From: Labia minor
Lineage: Eukaryota > Arthropoda > Insecta > Dermaptera > Spongiphoridae
Direction: 5' to 3'
Assembly: GCA_963082975.1 (NCBI GenBank)
Contig: OY720344.1
Span: 80,526,053 to 80,590,052 of the forward strand
DNA length: 64,000 nt
Part shown: positions 47,940 through 59,619 of the stretch, in pieces
How positions within the stretch are numbered: position 1 is the stretch's first letter
How the letters are laid out: the number at the start of each line of letters is the position of its first letter
Translations under genes and position numbers: made by a program
Notes under the pieces: generated by a model
The model's database searches: none
Told to the model about the DNA's origin: nothing
Seen by the model: only the letters and a program-made list of their open reading frames with translations

Positions 47940-48145
47940 TGCCATAGAGTTTAAATTTAAGAAATCTCGAGTTGAAGATAGGATATATACAGAGTCTCCT
48001 TGTAGAATAATGAGAGGTCAGTGGTTCATGAGTAGGCGATGGAGAAGTTAGGTGAGGGAAGTAAATGTAAACAGAGACGTTACGAAGTGGAGGGGGTGAA
48101 GAATTGGAAGGTGACGTCGAGGGAATGAAGGACTCTTGGAAAAAT
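47940..48145 (+). pseudogene. Possible degenerate LINE C-terminus
   Basis: The translation contains WRSWVREVNVNRDVTKWRG-like and GVKNWKVTSRE stretches that parallel the VDNVGRDVREMGEGRDWKVV region of the LINE copies. Weak, without a tail. Confidence 0.3.
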
Positions 48146-48617
48146 AAACAAAATTTATAAATAATAAGATAATATTATTATAGGTAATACCTTAAACAGA
48201 AATTATTAATATAAAGAATTAGTAGTTTGAAACTCTTTTAATTAAATTAAATAGGTAATGAAAAAATGTTTGATTGTAATATTATTATATATTCTTTTAA
48301 TGAAAATATGCCTAAATAATTTAATAGACTGAAAAGAAATGTTTTGTTTGTTTGGTTTTTAAATTAAATTTTTAATTTTCAATTTAAATATTTAAATAGC
48401 ATAATAGAAAAGGAAAATTAGAATGCATAATTATAAGAAGAAGAAGAAGAGAAAAAAGTTACTTTTGAATAAAACAAAAATTGTCATTTAAATTATAATA
48501 ATTATTGATCAAAAACAAAGAATAAAATAAAATTCGTGTACTGTAATCCAAAGTAATCAAATTGGAGTGAGCCTCGAGATTTAACAAAGAGTAGGTTTTC
48601 CACTCACTACTACAAAA

Positions 48618-49222
48618 CAGTGCCGCCCTAACCACAGGGCTAAATGGGCTATAGTCCCAGGGCGCAAGCATTTTGAGGCGGCAATTTTTTATTTGCGATA
48701 TAGAAAAAATTTATTTTTCATTTTATTAGTTTTTACTTATTTTTAAATTAAAACACTTCTTAAAATATTAAACTGATTTTTATTTCTTTCAAATGTGCTG
48801 AAAAACGATAGATAGAGAAGGGCAACGCGAAATAGGAGTAACACCCTACCGATCGTACTTTTGTTTCAGTCGCATTTGAACTGTCGGAGCTGTACTGGAG
48901 TTAATATAAGACCACTAATCATATAATAGTTCCGATCAAGTTCTAAGGATTAGACTAAAAACTGATCGGAACTGTCATTGAGATAATCCCCTCAAATCTG
49001 GGTAAACATTTATACCCATCTTTTAAATAAGTGACTTTAAAGAAAAGTTACAATAAAGATAACAGTTTATTATAAAAGTAATAAATAGTTTTTTTCTAGT
49101 TCTGACACTTTTGTTTTGTATAACTTTTCCGACTCCCATTTGCCATTCTGTGTAGTTTCTTAGGAAGAAGGGCGCATTATTTTTAGTAGCCCATGGGCGC
49201 CGAATTCCTTAAGACGGCCCTG
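48618..49222. mobile_element. hAT element, 605 bp, exact TSD
   Basis: The left end is CAGTGCCGCCCTAACCACAG and the right end CTTAAGACGGCCCTG (inverted). CTACAAAA is duplicated at 48610-48617 and 49223-49230. Sub-terminal GGGCTAAATGGGC and AGCCCATGGGCGCC also pair. No transposase frame. Confidence 0.9.
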
Positions 49223-49246
49223 CTACAAAATGATATATAATTAATC

Positions 49247-50973
49247 TTCTTCTTCTTCTTTTAATGCTGCCATATGGCGTCCGCGACTATTTGTTTATAT
49301 CTCTCTCTGTCGTGCACTGCGCGTAGGACTTGTGCTGTTGTCAGATGAAGCCAATTCTTGATGTTATCCATCCATGTTGTTTTCCTTCTGCCAGGTCGTT
49401 TCTTTCCTTCTATTTTTCCTTCTAAGGCGATTTGTAACAGGTTGTATTTGTCGTTGTTTCTTGCCACATGTCCCAAGTAGTTACATTTTCTTTCCTTGAT
49501 GATTTTGAGCAACTCTTGACCAGTGTGCATGTCATTCAGGACTTGGGTGTTAGTTATCCTGTCTGTCCAAGAGATTCTTAGCATCCGCCTGTATAGCCAC
49601 ATTTCAAAGGCTTGGAGCTTTTTCGTTGTTGTTGCGGTAAGTGTCCACGCTTCAACTCCATATAATAGTATTGGCCAGATGTAACATTTTAATGTTCTTA
49701 ATTTGAGCTTGTTGTTTAAGCTCTTATCAGTTAAGAATGACTTCCATTTTATGAACGCCGTTCTAGCTTGCTCGATACGGTTTTTGATTTCCAGCTCGTG
49801 ATTCAGTTGTTCGCTAATTATTACACCAAGATATCTGAATTGCTGTACTTGTTCCAGTTTCTCGTTATTTAGTTTTATTGTGATTTTGCTTGGTGTTCGG
49901 CTTATCTTCATCACTTTTGTTTTCTTTTTGTTTATTTTTAGCCCCCAATTTTGGCTTTCAGTGTTGATCTCATTCAGTATGCTCTGTAGATCTTGTTCTG
50001 AATCGGCTATTAGTGCCGTATCGTCTGCATATCGTAGATTGTTGATATAGTGTCCATTCACTCGGATACCAATGTTCTTCTCAGCCAGGGTATTGTCGAA
50101 AATCATTTCCGAGTAGATGTTAAATAGAATAGGTGATAATGGACAGCCTTGTCTGACGCCTTTTTTGATTGGGATTGCATCAGTCATGTCATTGTCATAT
50201 TTGAGTCTTGCAGTTTGATTCCAGTAGAGAGTTGTGATGAAGTTGATATCTTTGCTTTCCAGTCCGATTTTTCTGAGTTGGTCAGCTAATTTATCATGTT
50301 TCACTGAATCAAATGCTTTCTCATAGTCAATGAAGCATATGTATACTTCTTTTTGATGTTCGTAGCAGCGTTGCAGCAGCATTTGTAGGCAGAATATTGC
50401 TTCTCTTGTTCCTAATCCTTTACAAAAACCAAATTGTGTGTTCCCTGTCACATTTTCGCATTTACACCTTATTCTCTGCTCTATTACCTTGAGGAAAACT
50501 TTTAACATATGGCTCATCAGACTGATCAATCTATAGTCTTCACATCTTCGGTTGGTTGCTTTTTTTGGTATGGTTACGAAGATTGATTGTAGCCAATCGG
50601 ATGGAATTTCACCGGTATCATAAATTTGATTGAACCAATTGGTTATTTTCTTGATGTTGTTATAGTCCAGTTGTTTCCATAGTTCTACGGGTATCTGGTC
50701 TGGACCACAGGCTTTACCTGATTTTGCTATTCGTATAGCATATTCTACTTCAGATGGTAGAATGTAAAGGTTGTCGTCCCGTTGGTGTTGCCTCATTTCC
50801 GGTTGTGTCCTGTTGTCATCGAACATTTTGTGTATATAATTTGTCCATGTGTCCAGTTTGTCTTGTTTGTTTAATATGGGCTGATTAGTATCGGTGTATA
50901 AGGTTGGAATAGGAGCTTGCCTGTAGATGTTTCCCATTTCCTTGAGCTTCTTGTGCAGGTTGAAGTTATCAAT
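49247..50973 (-). mobile_element. Recently inserted, 5'-truncated LINE
   Basis: The insert is flanked by TAATTAATC at 49238-49246 and 50974-50982, a 9-bp target duplication. On the minus strand it ends with an AAGAAGAAG-type tail just after the stop, the short-tandem-repeat tail seen in RTE-like elements. The open frame continues upstream of its first ATG to the truncation point. Its left flank begins eight bases from the right end of the hAT element at 48618-49222. Confidence 0.85.
49261..50937 (-). CDS. LINE reverse transcriptase, intact open frame, N-terminus missing
   Basis: The frame gives 558 residues from the first internal ATG. RT palm motifs run in order: KACGPDQIPVELWK (about 75-88), FIDYEKAFDSVKH (202-214), KGVRQGCPLSPILFNIYSEM (259-278) and the catalytic YADD (303-306). 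Then come NKKKTKVM and FRYLGVIISEQ. The C-terminal part has GVEAWTLT and RRMLRISWTDRI, NYLGHVARN, and GKKRPGRRKTTWMDNIKNW. The enzyme copies element RNA at a nicked target. The apurinic-like endonuclease domain that normally precedes RT is cut off, so the copy is not autonomous. It matches the insect RTE/Jockey-like endonuclease-reverse transcriptase type. Unlike the other LINE pieces here, its frame has no stop, implying recent insertion. It is a different family from the GATA-tailed copies. Confidence 0.9.
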   Translation of the reverse strand: MGNIYRQAPIPTLYTDTNQPILNKQDKLDTWTNYIHKMFDDNRTQPEMRQHQRDDNLYILPSEVEYAIRIAKSGKACGPDQIPVELWKQLDYNNIKKITNWFNQIYDTGEIPSDWLQSIFVTIPKKATNRRCEDYRLISLMSHMLKVFLKVIEQRIRCKCENVTGNTQFGFCKGLGTREAIFCLQMLLQRCYEHQKEVYICFIDYEKAFDSVKHDKLADQLRKIGLESKDINFITTLYWNQTARLKYDNDMTDAIPIKKGVRQGCPLSPILFNIYSEMIFDNTLAEKNIGIRVNGHYINNLRYADDTALIADSEQDLQSILNEINTESQNWGLKINKKKTKVMKISRTPSKITIKLNNEKLEQVQQFRYLGVIISEQLNHELEIKNRIEQARTAFIKWKSFLTDKSLNNKLKLRTLKCYIWPILLYGVEAWTLTATTTKKLQAFEMWLYRRMLRISWTDRITNTQVLNDMHTGQELLKIIKERKCNYLGHVARNNDKYNLLQIALEGKIEGKKRPGRRKTTWMDNIKNWLHLTTAQVLRAVHDRERYKQIVADAIWQH

Positions 50974-51079
50974 TAATTAATCTATAAAAAGTAATAAAGT
51001 GAACTATAATATTCATTTATAATTCATCATAGGAATAATAAACTTTTTTCTAGGAACTGACATTACCTGGTTCTACAAA

Positions 51080-51410
51080 TCTTTGCAATTGGGAAGAACT
51101 ATAACACATAATCATGAAGCGTGAGACCTAATAATGTAACTTGACCGGCGGGAAATCGAGATGGTTGCTCTTCAATGAGACTAGAACTTCCAGAAAATTG
51201 GCAAGGAAACATTACTACTGAGAATGAAGTTTGTCGTTAATAAGAATATCATCGACTCTGACTTAGAAGTTACTCCAATTAGTAATCGAATGATGAGAAT
51301 AAGGAACCGATGCTCAAAAAAAATCATCATTATTGGGCATGCGCCCATCAATATAGCCAACAAGAAAAGAACCCGATCTAATTTAGAAGTTTTGGATTTA
51401 TCTTAAAGAT
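51080..51410 (+). pseudogene. Fragment of a LINE endonuclease domain
   Basis: The plus strand gives MVALQ with stops close behind (51160-51180), then the open frame MKFVVNKNIIDSDLEVTPIS, MRIRNRCSKKIIIIGHAPIN. These resemble the (D)xVALQE and (G)(I/V)...I.GHAP segments of the endonuclease/exonuclease/phosphatase fold of non-LTR elements. It runs opposite to the adjacent RT frame, so it is a separate relic. Confidence 0.5.
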
Positions 51411-51655
51411 TAGTCATCAAGACAGAAATTCTATATACTGGCGAGATCCTCATTCTCTCTAGAAAAAAATAACGCTTTGTATGATCCTAAAAGGGGGAAT
51501 ACACAAATAATAATAATAAAATATTAAATTAATGAAAGTCATTGTTATTCTTGTTCAATTGAACCTGTCCATAGATATCTCCTACTAACCCGGTACATAA
51601 AAATCACCCTCCACCTTGCTAGAGATTAAAAAAAAAAAACAGAAGACGTATATAC

Positions 51656-52330
51656 ATCGTAAGCAAATGGCAATTTTATGAAAATAACATTTGTCTAGGC
51701 AAAAGTCATTTGACTAAATCTTTGTTGAGCAAATGCTTTCACATTGCAATCTCAATGAACAAGTATATTTTGTTCGTTGTTTTTGAATAAATATGTTGGT
51801 GAAATGACTCGATGAAAGCATGTGTTGTGCTAACGTAAGTAATTAAGATTCATGTTAAATCCATTTAATTTTATCGATAGTTGATTATAAACAAAATATA
51901 TTTAACAATATAGCCAAAGAATTTGAGTATAAGTAATATTTTTTTCCAATTATATTGTTTATATCTTTTTTTTTAAAATATTCGTCTCCTTATTAAATTG
52001 TTTTAATTGATTAAAAGTTTTTTTGAAAATAAATAATATTTGGGTATTTTTTCTGTTTCTTCCCTTCCATTTTTTACCGACCGACGATAGTAAGGGAGGT
52101 ATTGTTTTTCAAGGTTTGCTACTTTTACGGAATACAAAGAAGGCAGACGAATACACTACACTGATCGTGTGTCTTGTTCATCTGTCATCGATCCCATAAA
52201 TGTCCAATATTTTCTGAGTTATTTTCCTAGAAAAATTGAAATGAAATAATAGTTGAAGTTATTTGGCATGGCAAATGGCCTTTGCCTAGGCAAATGCTAT
52301 TTTCCTAAAATTACCATTTGCCTACGAAAT
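51656..52330. mobile_element. DNA element with about 55-bp terminal inverted repeats
   Basis: The left arm starts CGTAAGCAAATGGCAATTTT and continues AACATTTGTCTAGGCAAAAG (to about 51715). The right arm (about 52268-52330) is its inverse, ending AATTACCATTTGCCTACG. The arms differ at a minority of positions. The interior is about 550 bp, non-coding, and holds a fragment of the GTCGGTCGGT MITE (52074-52108). Target duplication unclear; superfamily unknown. Confidence 0.7.
52074..52108 (+). mobile_element. Terminal fragment of the GTCGGTCGGT MITE
   Basis: TTACCGACCGACGATAGTAA followed by GGGAGGTATTG is the start of the family; it stops abruptly in unrelated sequence. Confidence 0.7.
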
Positions 52331-52334
52331 ATAT

Positions 52335-53690
52335 TTATAAATAATTCAACAATGTTCATTCAATATTTAATTAATAAGTTAAATTGCTGGTAAATTAAAG
52401 AGAAGATTATTTAAATGTTGATTTTTTTAATTTTTAATACATCCTTTTATGAAACCGAGCTTGAAAATCAAATGGTTAGATTACTTTTTAGAATAATTAG
52501 ACAAAGTTCAAGGACGATTTATATAGATTCATGTCCATGAATTTCAATTTGAACATTGTTCATAATTTAAGTATAAGTTTAATTTATTCATTTCAATCGG
52601 AATTTATAATTTAATGATTAGACTTATGATAAAAATTTAATGTTTCTAGAACCATTCTCTATTTTATTTTGTTTTTGTTTAAAAAATATTAAAATCTAGA
52701 AAAATAATTAAACTATTTAAGATCATGATTAATAATAAAAATTTTAATTTATTTTATTTTTTATATCATCAGGTGTAAAATTGCAAAATTAATTAGGTAA
52801 AAGAAATTTTTCTTCATTTTATAAAATTCAAATATTCAATTTTATTTATGATTCACTTTGGTTCTACTAATTTTATTCGTTTCATAGTTAAATAAATTAT
52901 TAAACTTGAATCTATTTTATACTAAACATGAAAATATGTAATTATATATATTTAATATATTGTATATAAAGACAAATTTGATGCTTATATTAATTATTTA
53001 TATTAATTAATAAATAATATACATATTAATTAATAAAATATTTATTATGAGTTATGAGTTCATAAATATTCATATATATATTGTTTGTTTAATAAATTTC
53101 GTTTGTTTACTTGTGTTGTTATTTAGAGATCATTTATTTTTTTAAATTAGTTTAATGAGGTGATATATAATATAAATATTTTTTCAGCAAGAATATAATA
53201 TTTGATTGTAGGTTGAAAATTTAATCAATCATCATTACCCATAATCTAATAACAACCCGATCATACAATCATCTTGTTCATTTCTGCATATAAATGATTT
53301 ATGATATCCTAATCATATTAGTGACAATAATATAAATTACAATTACATATATTTGTTAAATGGAAATATTTAAAATATCTTAATAATAATGTGAAAGAAT
53401 AATACAAATTATTTATAACTATTATTATATTGTAGATTTTAATATGCTTTTGTAGTATTGTAGTATCCCAGTAATTTGCCATCCATCAGTTTCATAATCA
53501 TAAAGCGAGAGTATATTAAGATTTATAACTTATTGCTCAATAAATCTCTCGCCTGAAACAAATACGGAAATATGGTTGACAGACTTATGATTTCTGAATA
53601 AAACCTATGAATAAATAATATGTATGAAAACATAGATGTCATCTAAAAAAATGCCCTCCGACATAAGTCGATTAAAAATGGTTAAATTAA
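52335..53690. other. AT-rich interval, nothing recognised
   Basis: No gene or element end that I can support. Confidence 0.5.
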
Positions 53691-53699
53691 ATAAATTAC

Positions 53700-53795
53700 G
53701 ATTCGCACATTGAACCATACTCCTCAGATCTGGCCCCATGTGCCTAGTGGATTTTCAGATCTCATAAAGATGCATTAAGAAAAGGAATTCTGAAT
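53700..53795 (+). pseudogene. Short mariner transposase fragment
   Basis: The plus strand gives PYSSDLAPC, a stop, then WIFRSHKDALRR, the region around the third catalytic residue of mariner transposases. The residue after PC is Ala-stop, so it is dead. Different family from 12340-12857. Confidence 0.5.
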
Positions 53796-54730
53796 AAAGA
53801 CTAACAAAATAATTTTTAAAATCTATAAAACCTAAGAAGACTTCTAAATACAAAATCATTCATATTAACTGATAATTTTATTTTCAATATCTATCCGATA
53901 TTAGAGATAAATATACATTTTTATACGATTTAACACATTTTAAAAAAGTAATAGGTTAAAAGAAAAATCTTAAGACACATCCATAAATGAACCCACTTGG
54001 CAACTCAACAAGTTCACTAGCAAAGAAAATCTTCATTTAGGTACGAGATGAAAGCCTTCTCCGTTCTTCAAGATCAAAGTGAAATCAGAAGGAAACTTGA
54101 AAATAAATTGCATCCATCTAATTGACTAGTGAGTGTTATTGTTAGAAAGAAAGGAAAAAGAAAAACAATTTTCAAGAAAAAGAAAAGAAAAAAAAATGTA
54201 GTTGACAATCATTTGAAAAGAAAAGTAACAAGTTCCTAAGAAGTATTAAAAATTAAGTAAAGAAAAGGAAAAGTCAAAAAATTTAAGTTACTTTTTTACT
54301 TATAGAAAAAATTGAGAATAAATATAATAAAGTTTTAAAGAAAATAATCCATCTTGAAATTCAAGAATTTTAAAATATCAAAATCACAAGAATAGATACT
54401 TTTAAGACGATTACAGACGTTAAAAATATAACAAAAGGAATTTATTTATAAATTTCATTTCGAATTAATTTTTATTAGTATTACATATATGTATTAATTG
54501 CATATATAGTGTTGTTTTATAATTAGTATATTTATAAACAAAAAAGTTTGTAAGCCGACCAGCTATTATGATAACAGGTCAAATAATATTTAGATTGTTG
54601 AATAAGAAAACAACTAATATAAAATATCTAATTTGAAATAAGAAAAGTTGGCTAAGTAAATTTTACTTATTAATCAAAAAGTTTAAAAAATAATTTAAGG
54701 AAATATAATTAAAGTAGTATATAAATATGA

Positions 54731-54875
54731 GCTGTGGCCATCACAGAACCGACAGACGATTTGAAATAAATTAATTTCCAAACATTTTATATATATTATA
54801 TATATAAAGTATAAAAAAAAAATTTAAAACTTGATTAAATTCCCTTACTATCATCAGTCGGTAAAATTTATTACA
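54731..54875 (-). mobile_element. Short, internally deleted GTCGGTCGGT-family MITE
   Basis: It starts GCTGTGGCCATCACAGAACC and GACAGACGATTTGAAATAAA, and ends CCCTTACTATCATCAGTCGG. Both ends match 55906-56505 but the middle is lost. Confidence 0.65.
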
Positions 54876-55905
54876 AGAGTCACTCAAAAATAAATTATAG
54901 TGATTCTATGGATAATTTGGCATGCATAAGGAGAGAAATATCAACTTAGAAATAAGTAATATAATATGCATATATCCATCAAAAAATGTCCATGTGATTG
55001 GATAAAATAACCAAAAATATAAATAAATAAAAAGTTATTAGAAAATAAATAATTAGAATAATATATTCATTTAAAAAAAAAACATTAGGCTATAAAATTT
55101 TCAATGATTAATTAAATTGTATATGTTCGAATAATAAAAAAAATGCAAAATAATAATGTGTAAAAATTTATTAAAAATGTTAAAATACGTGTAATAAACA
55201 ACAATGTGAAAATATAGATTATTATTCAAAAATTACTTAAAAAGGATAAAGATCAAAATTTTAATCAAGAAAGAAAATATTGCTGTGACTTTAGTGTTAA
55301 AATGGTAAATAATATTTTTTAGATAGATATTTTTTATAAAATATATAATGAAAATATAAATAGAAAAGAATCCAGGTGTTTGAAAAGGTAAAAGGTTATT
55401 TCTATAGAATTGGTAATATATAAAATATCCTAGAATTTTGAGAGTGAAAGTTATTAAGAAATAAAAAGTAATTTGTACTAAATAATGTTCTAAAAATATA
55501 TACTATAAATAAAGGTAAATAAGAGTTGTGATAAAATATATATAAAGACCGCAATTGGACCGAAACAAGAATGCAACCGTGACATGAAAAATTCGAACTT
55601 TTTTTAAAAAAAACTCTCACAATAAACTCTTTACTTTGATTAATGACAGTTAATAATTAACGAAATAATAAAATTTATAAAAAATAATCGATTATTAAAG
55701 GTAATATATGGTGTCACGGAAATCAATCATGTGAACATTGAATTCTTGAAACCTTAAAATATAAAGAAATGTCATGCTCGGCATATTCCAAGCGCAGGGC
55801 AAGCAACCCATCCAAATGTATAAACGTTTTCTGGACTAAGCTTTTGAACATTTCCGAATTTTTTCCAAAATTTTTTTCAATTTGGTTCTAAAAAATAAAT
55901 AAGTT

Positions 55906-56505
55906 AACCTGTGGCCAGGCACAGAACCGACCGACGGTTTGAAATAAATTAATTTCCAGTTACAGAAACAATTTCAAATAATTTAAATGTATCTATTAAT
56001 GCAATAAAAACCAGATATGAATATAACAATAATATTTTTAATTTTATTTTATTTATAATATATAAGGAGGCACTGGCTGTGACGTCATATAATTTTAAAT
56101 TAAGAAAAAACTAATGAAGATGATTTTTCCCGAGAAAAAAACCAATACAAAGTGCATGATTTGTGGAGATATGTAAAAAATCTCCTCATGTGAAATTTGA
56201 TGTGAAAATAACCCTTCCTTTCCTATCGTCGATCGGTAATACTACCACTTCCGGTTTCCGGATATACGCCAAAAGTTGATCAATTCATCATACTGATGCA
56301 TTAAGTAAATACAATTTCATCAAAACCCGTTGAGCCGTTCAAGCTGTACACAGCTATACGGACACACAGACGGAGAGACATCATGCTAAAAAATACTTTT
56401 TTCAGTTAACATTTCTGTTACATATCGTGGAGATATATATAAAACTCCACATGTGAAATTTGGTGTGAAAACAATACCTCCCTTACTATAGTCGGTCGGT
56501 AACAA
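55906..56505 (-). mobile_element. GTCGGTCGGT-family MITE, longest copy
   Basis: It runs from ACCTGTGGCCAGGCACAGAA and CCGACCGACGGTTTGAAATA to CCTCCCTTACTATAGTCGGT. It includes the internal copy of the terminus at 56215-56240 (CCTATCGTCGATCGGTAATA), so two related units appear fused. Confidence 0.75.
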
Positions 56506-56509
56506 AAGG

Positions 56510-58250
56510 TAAAATGTCCTGATTTGGTGTTTTTAAAAAATGGTCACCTTAGTACTAATGCACTGAAAGACAGAAAAGTATAACATAATATATATTTCGT
56601 AATTTTATTACAACATATTATTAAAATAACTTACAAATATATATACACAAATATATATTTGAATTTTTCAAATATTAATCGCTCTACGGATTTTTTTGAA
56701 ATTCACACAATAGAATAAAGAAAAGTCGATCTGTATTGGTTTCAGACCCGGGAAAAATTATCCTTGTTAGTTTTTTCGAAATATATATTATGTTATATCC
56801 ACAGGCTACCTTTCTGTGCATTAATACGTATGTTTAAGGGCTGTATATTTTAAAACTATTTTTTTAAGGTAGTTTGTTACTCAAATGACTTAAACTTGAC
56901 CCTATATTTTTTATATTTATTCGAAAGATTATAATTAACTACACCTATAGAAAAAATCATTGTAAGTATATATTATCTTTCTGTCTTTCTATCTTGAAAA
57001 TCATTAACATGTTATTTATATTTTAAAAACAATTTCTTTCTTTAATTAATATTCATTTAAAATCATAATTTAAAGAATATCTTATTTCTTATTGCAAATA
57101 AATTGTTGAATAAATCTGATCTAATAATATTAAATTATTTTAATTAAAGTGACATAATAATAATATTAAATAATTTAAATGATATTTGATTATTATAAAT
57201 AAAAAGAAAAACATTATATATATGAATAATTTTGTTTGTCAATTGCTAGAATTAATATTAATAATTATGTATTCATTGTGTAGAACATGTATGAATAAAT
57301 GGAGAGGAAATAGTCTCAAATGAATACCGCACAGCTTTTAATAAATTCTATTAAAATGTTTTATATCTAAATTAAAACAAAGAATTGATTGATAAATGTA
57401 TAATTAGAGGCAAAAGTGAGATTATAAGATAAGAATAGTAGAAAAGACGATTGTCATTATAAACGCCCCAACGAATTTATTAATATTACCAGCTAAACCC
57501 GATAATAAGGAATATTTTTTTTTAATGACCGAGCGGCGGCTCGGTGAACCAAGTACATAGTACATTATAATAAACATACTGATAAATTTAATCCACTAAT
57601 GCAAACTTAATATATTTTAATTATTTGAATAATTTATAATATAATTAAAAGTATTTTGTCATAAATTTCGAAAAATAACTTTTTATTAATTTTAGTGGGT
57701 TCTTCAAGTGTGGGACCCGATTAGGTCCAATCGTTTCAATCGCCTTAATTTAGGCCTGTATAAGATAATAAGATATTTTGGATTTTAAAATTATCCATCT
57801 TTTATATAAAGAACAAAAACAATTTCTGATAAATAAGAATGTAAAAATATTAAATAAAAAAAACAATTAAAATAATAATCTTAAGAGAACAGAAAGAGAG
57901 CTGAACATTTAAAAAAAAAATATTTATTTATTTTACTATTTTACTAATTTTTCAAATGAATTTCTTAATTTCCTAGATAGTGAGCAAAGATAGGCAAAAG
58001 GGTTGTAGGTTATTGTAAAGAATGACGCAATCATTTACTGAATCTCAAAACATTACGGTCGCTATTGACATTATCTTTATATTTAGTAGTAGAGTACATG
58101 TAAATAGAGATAAAATCATGTTGATTTCTTCCTGAGTCATAATAATAAAAGCTACTAAACTAAGTAAACTGAGGAAGTCAAATAGTAGATTTATTTTTGT
58201 ATGATTAAATGGGAAGTAAATGTACAGAATTTTTTTCAATAAAAAAAAGT
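56510..58250. other. AT-rich interval with one hairpin
   Basis: Contains the hairpin GACCGAGCGGCGGCTCGGTG near 57530-57549 (the family at 1-170 and 19515-19705). Otherwise AT-rich DNA with no gene seen. Confidence 0.5.
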
Positions 58251-58259
58251 CTTTTAGTG

Positions 58260-58454
58260 CAGTGCTCCGCAACCGGTGTGACGCGGCACACTGGTTTGCC
58301 TTAAAGGAGATACAGGTGTGCCGCCGCGATCATATGAAACTTAGAAATCCGCATATAATATAATTATAAATCAAAAAAAATATAAATTTCTTATATTCAT
58401 GTATCTCCTTTAAGGCAAACCAGTGTGCCGCGTCACACCGGTTGCGGAGCACTG
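58260..58454. mobile_element. hAT MITE with 55-bp perfect terminal inverted repeats
   Basis: The ends start CAGTGCTCCGCAACCGGTGT and are perfect inverse copies for 55 bases, leaving an AT-rich loop of about 85 bases. TTTTAGTG is duplicated at 58252-58259 and 58455-58462. The absence of mismatches suggests recent activity. Confidence 0.95.
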
Positions 58455-59034
58455 TTTTAGTGCACCGGTTCATTGAACTCCAAGATAGTTTGAAATTCGC
58501 TTAGCTCTTAATTGAATGAAAATTAAAAAAAAAGTAAAATTATTATAAGTCAATACGCAAAGTTGTAGAGCGGATAGGTCTATCATGTCCTGGGCACCAC
58601 TGGCAGAAGGGCGCCAAATAGTCTTAAAGACAAACAAAGATATCACAAAAATTGAAATTAATATTATGACTCGCCTTACGCAACTTAAAAGAAATGCTAA
58701 AATGACCTTTGATCCAGATATTCAATAAAATCAAACAAAAAAAAAAAGAAAGAAATTAAAATAATTTATATTTTAATTAATTTTATAAATATAAAAATAA
58801 TCATTATCCAGTTAAATTCCATCAAAATACAATTTATGGATTTATATTCGAAATTTAAATTCTCAGATAGGAATTAATTGATTACTATGATCTTAGAAAT
58901 GCCGAAATTTATTGTACAAACATTAATTGAAGAACTATTAAAATCTAAGTTGATTTTATCAATATTTTTCTTAAACTTTTTCATTCACAATATAAATTAG
59001 GAAATATATTTATTAATAAATACTGGAGAATTTT

Positions 59035-59225
59035 TTACTATATCGCCAGAGATAGTATTGCGATCATAAAATTTTCGATATCGAGATTTTGATGTTTTTA
59101 TTCGTTTTGAAGGTCCCTGAGTCATTTTTACTAAGGTTGAGTAAAATGACTGTGTGTATATGTGTGTGGGTGTATGTATGTATGTGTGTCTGTTGACAAG
59201 ATTACGCAAACACGGTTTGTAGAAT
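59035..59225 (+). repeat. Fragment of the AGTATTGCGATC repeat family
   Basis: GAGATAGTATTGCGATCATA, TTTTGAAGGTCCCTGAGTCA, and GTGTCTGTTGACAAGATTACG blocks match 14190-14300 and (reverse) 23440-23585. Confidence 0.6.
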
Positions 59226-59369
59226 AATGAAATTTGGTACAGCAAATTCGTAGTTTTCTATCAACTTTTGAGAAATGTAACTCTTTCGGAAGAGGGTCAT
59301 TACCTACCACATTTTTATTTTTTTCCTCTAAAGTGACCGTAAAAATAAAGATATATGTTTGATAGTTTA

Positions 59370-59615
59370 AATTAAAAATTGTATAAAACTGCTATATATA
59401 GAATTTCAGCTTGATTGAATCACTGAAAGTACCGGAATTAATTTTTTATTACGTTGACAGGCATTCACGCGCCAGCACGTGTCGTGGTACCACCAACAAA
59501 GAGCCAAACACATAAATGTGATTTATTAATTTAATTAATTAAATTTAATTTAAATAAAATATATGTTAATTAATCCGATTCAAATTTGCGAGATAGTCGA
59601 ATGCAGACATTCCAG
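59370..59615 (-). repeat. Reverse copy of the 22935-23215 repeat
   Basis: TGAATCACTGAAAGTACCGG and CGCCAGCACGTG correspond in inverse order to 23080-23170, and the TGCGAGATAGTCGAATGC end to 22950-22970. Confidence 0.6.
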
Positions 59616-59619
59616 ATTT

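Noticed and set aside
48459-48671. 70-residue minus-strand ORF overlapping the left end of a hAT element
   Set aside because: It spans the element boundary and target duplication, so it is fortuitous.
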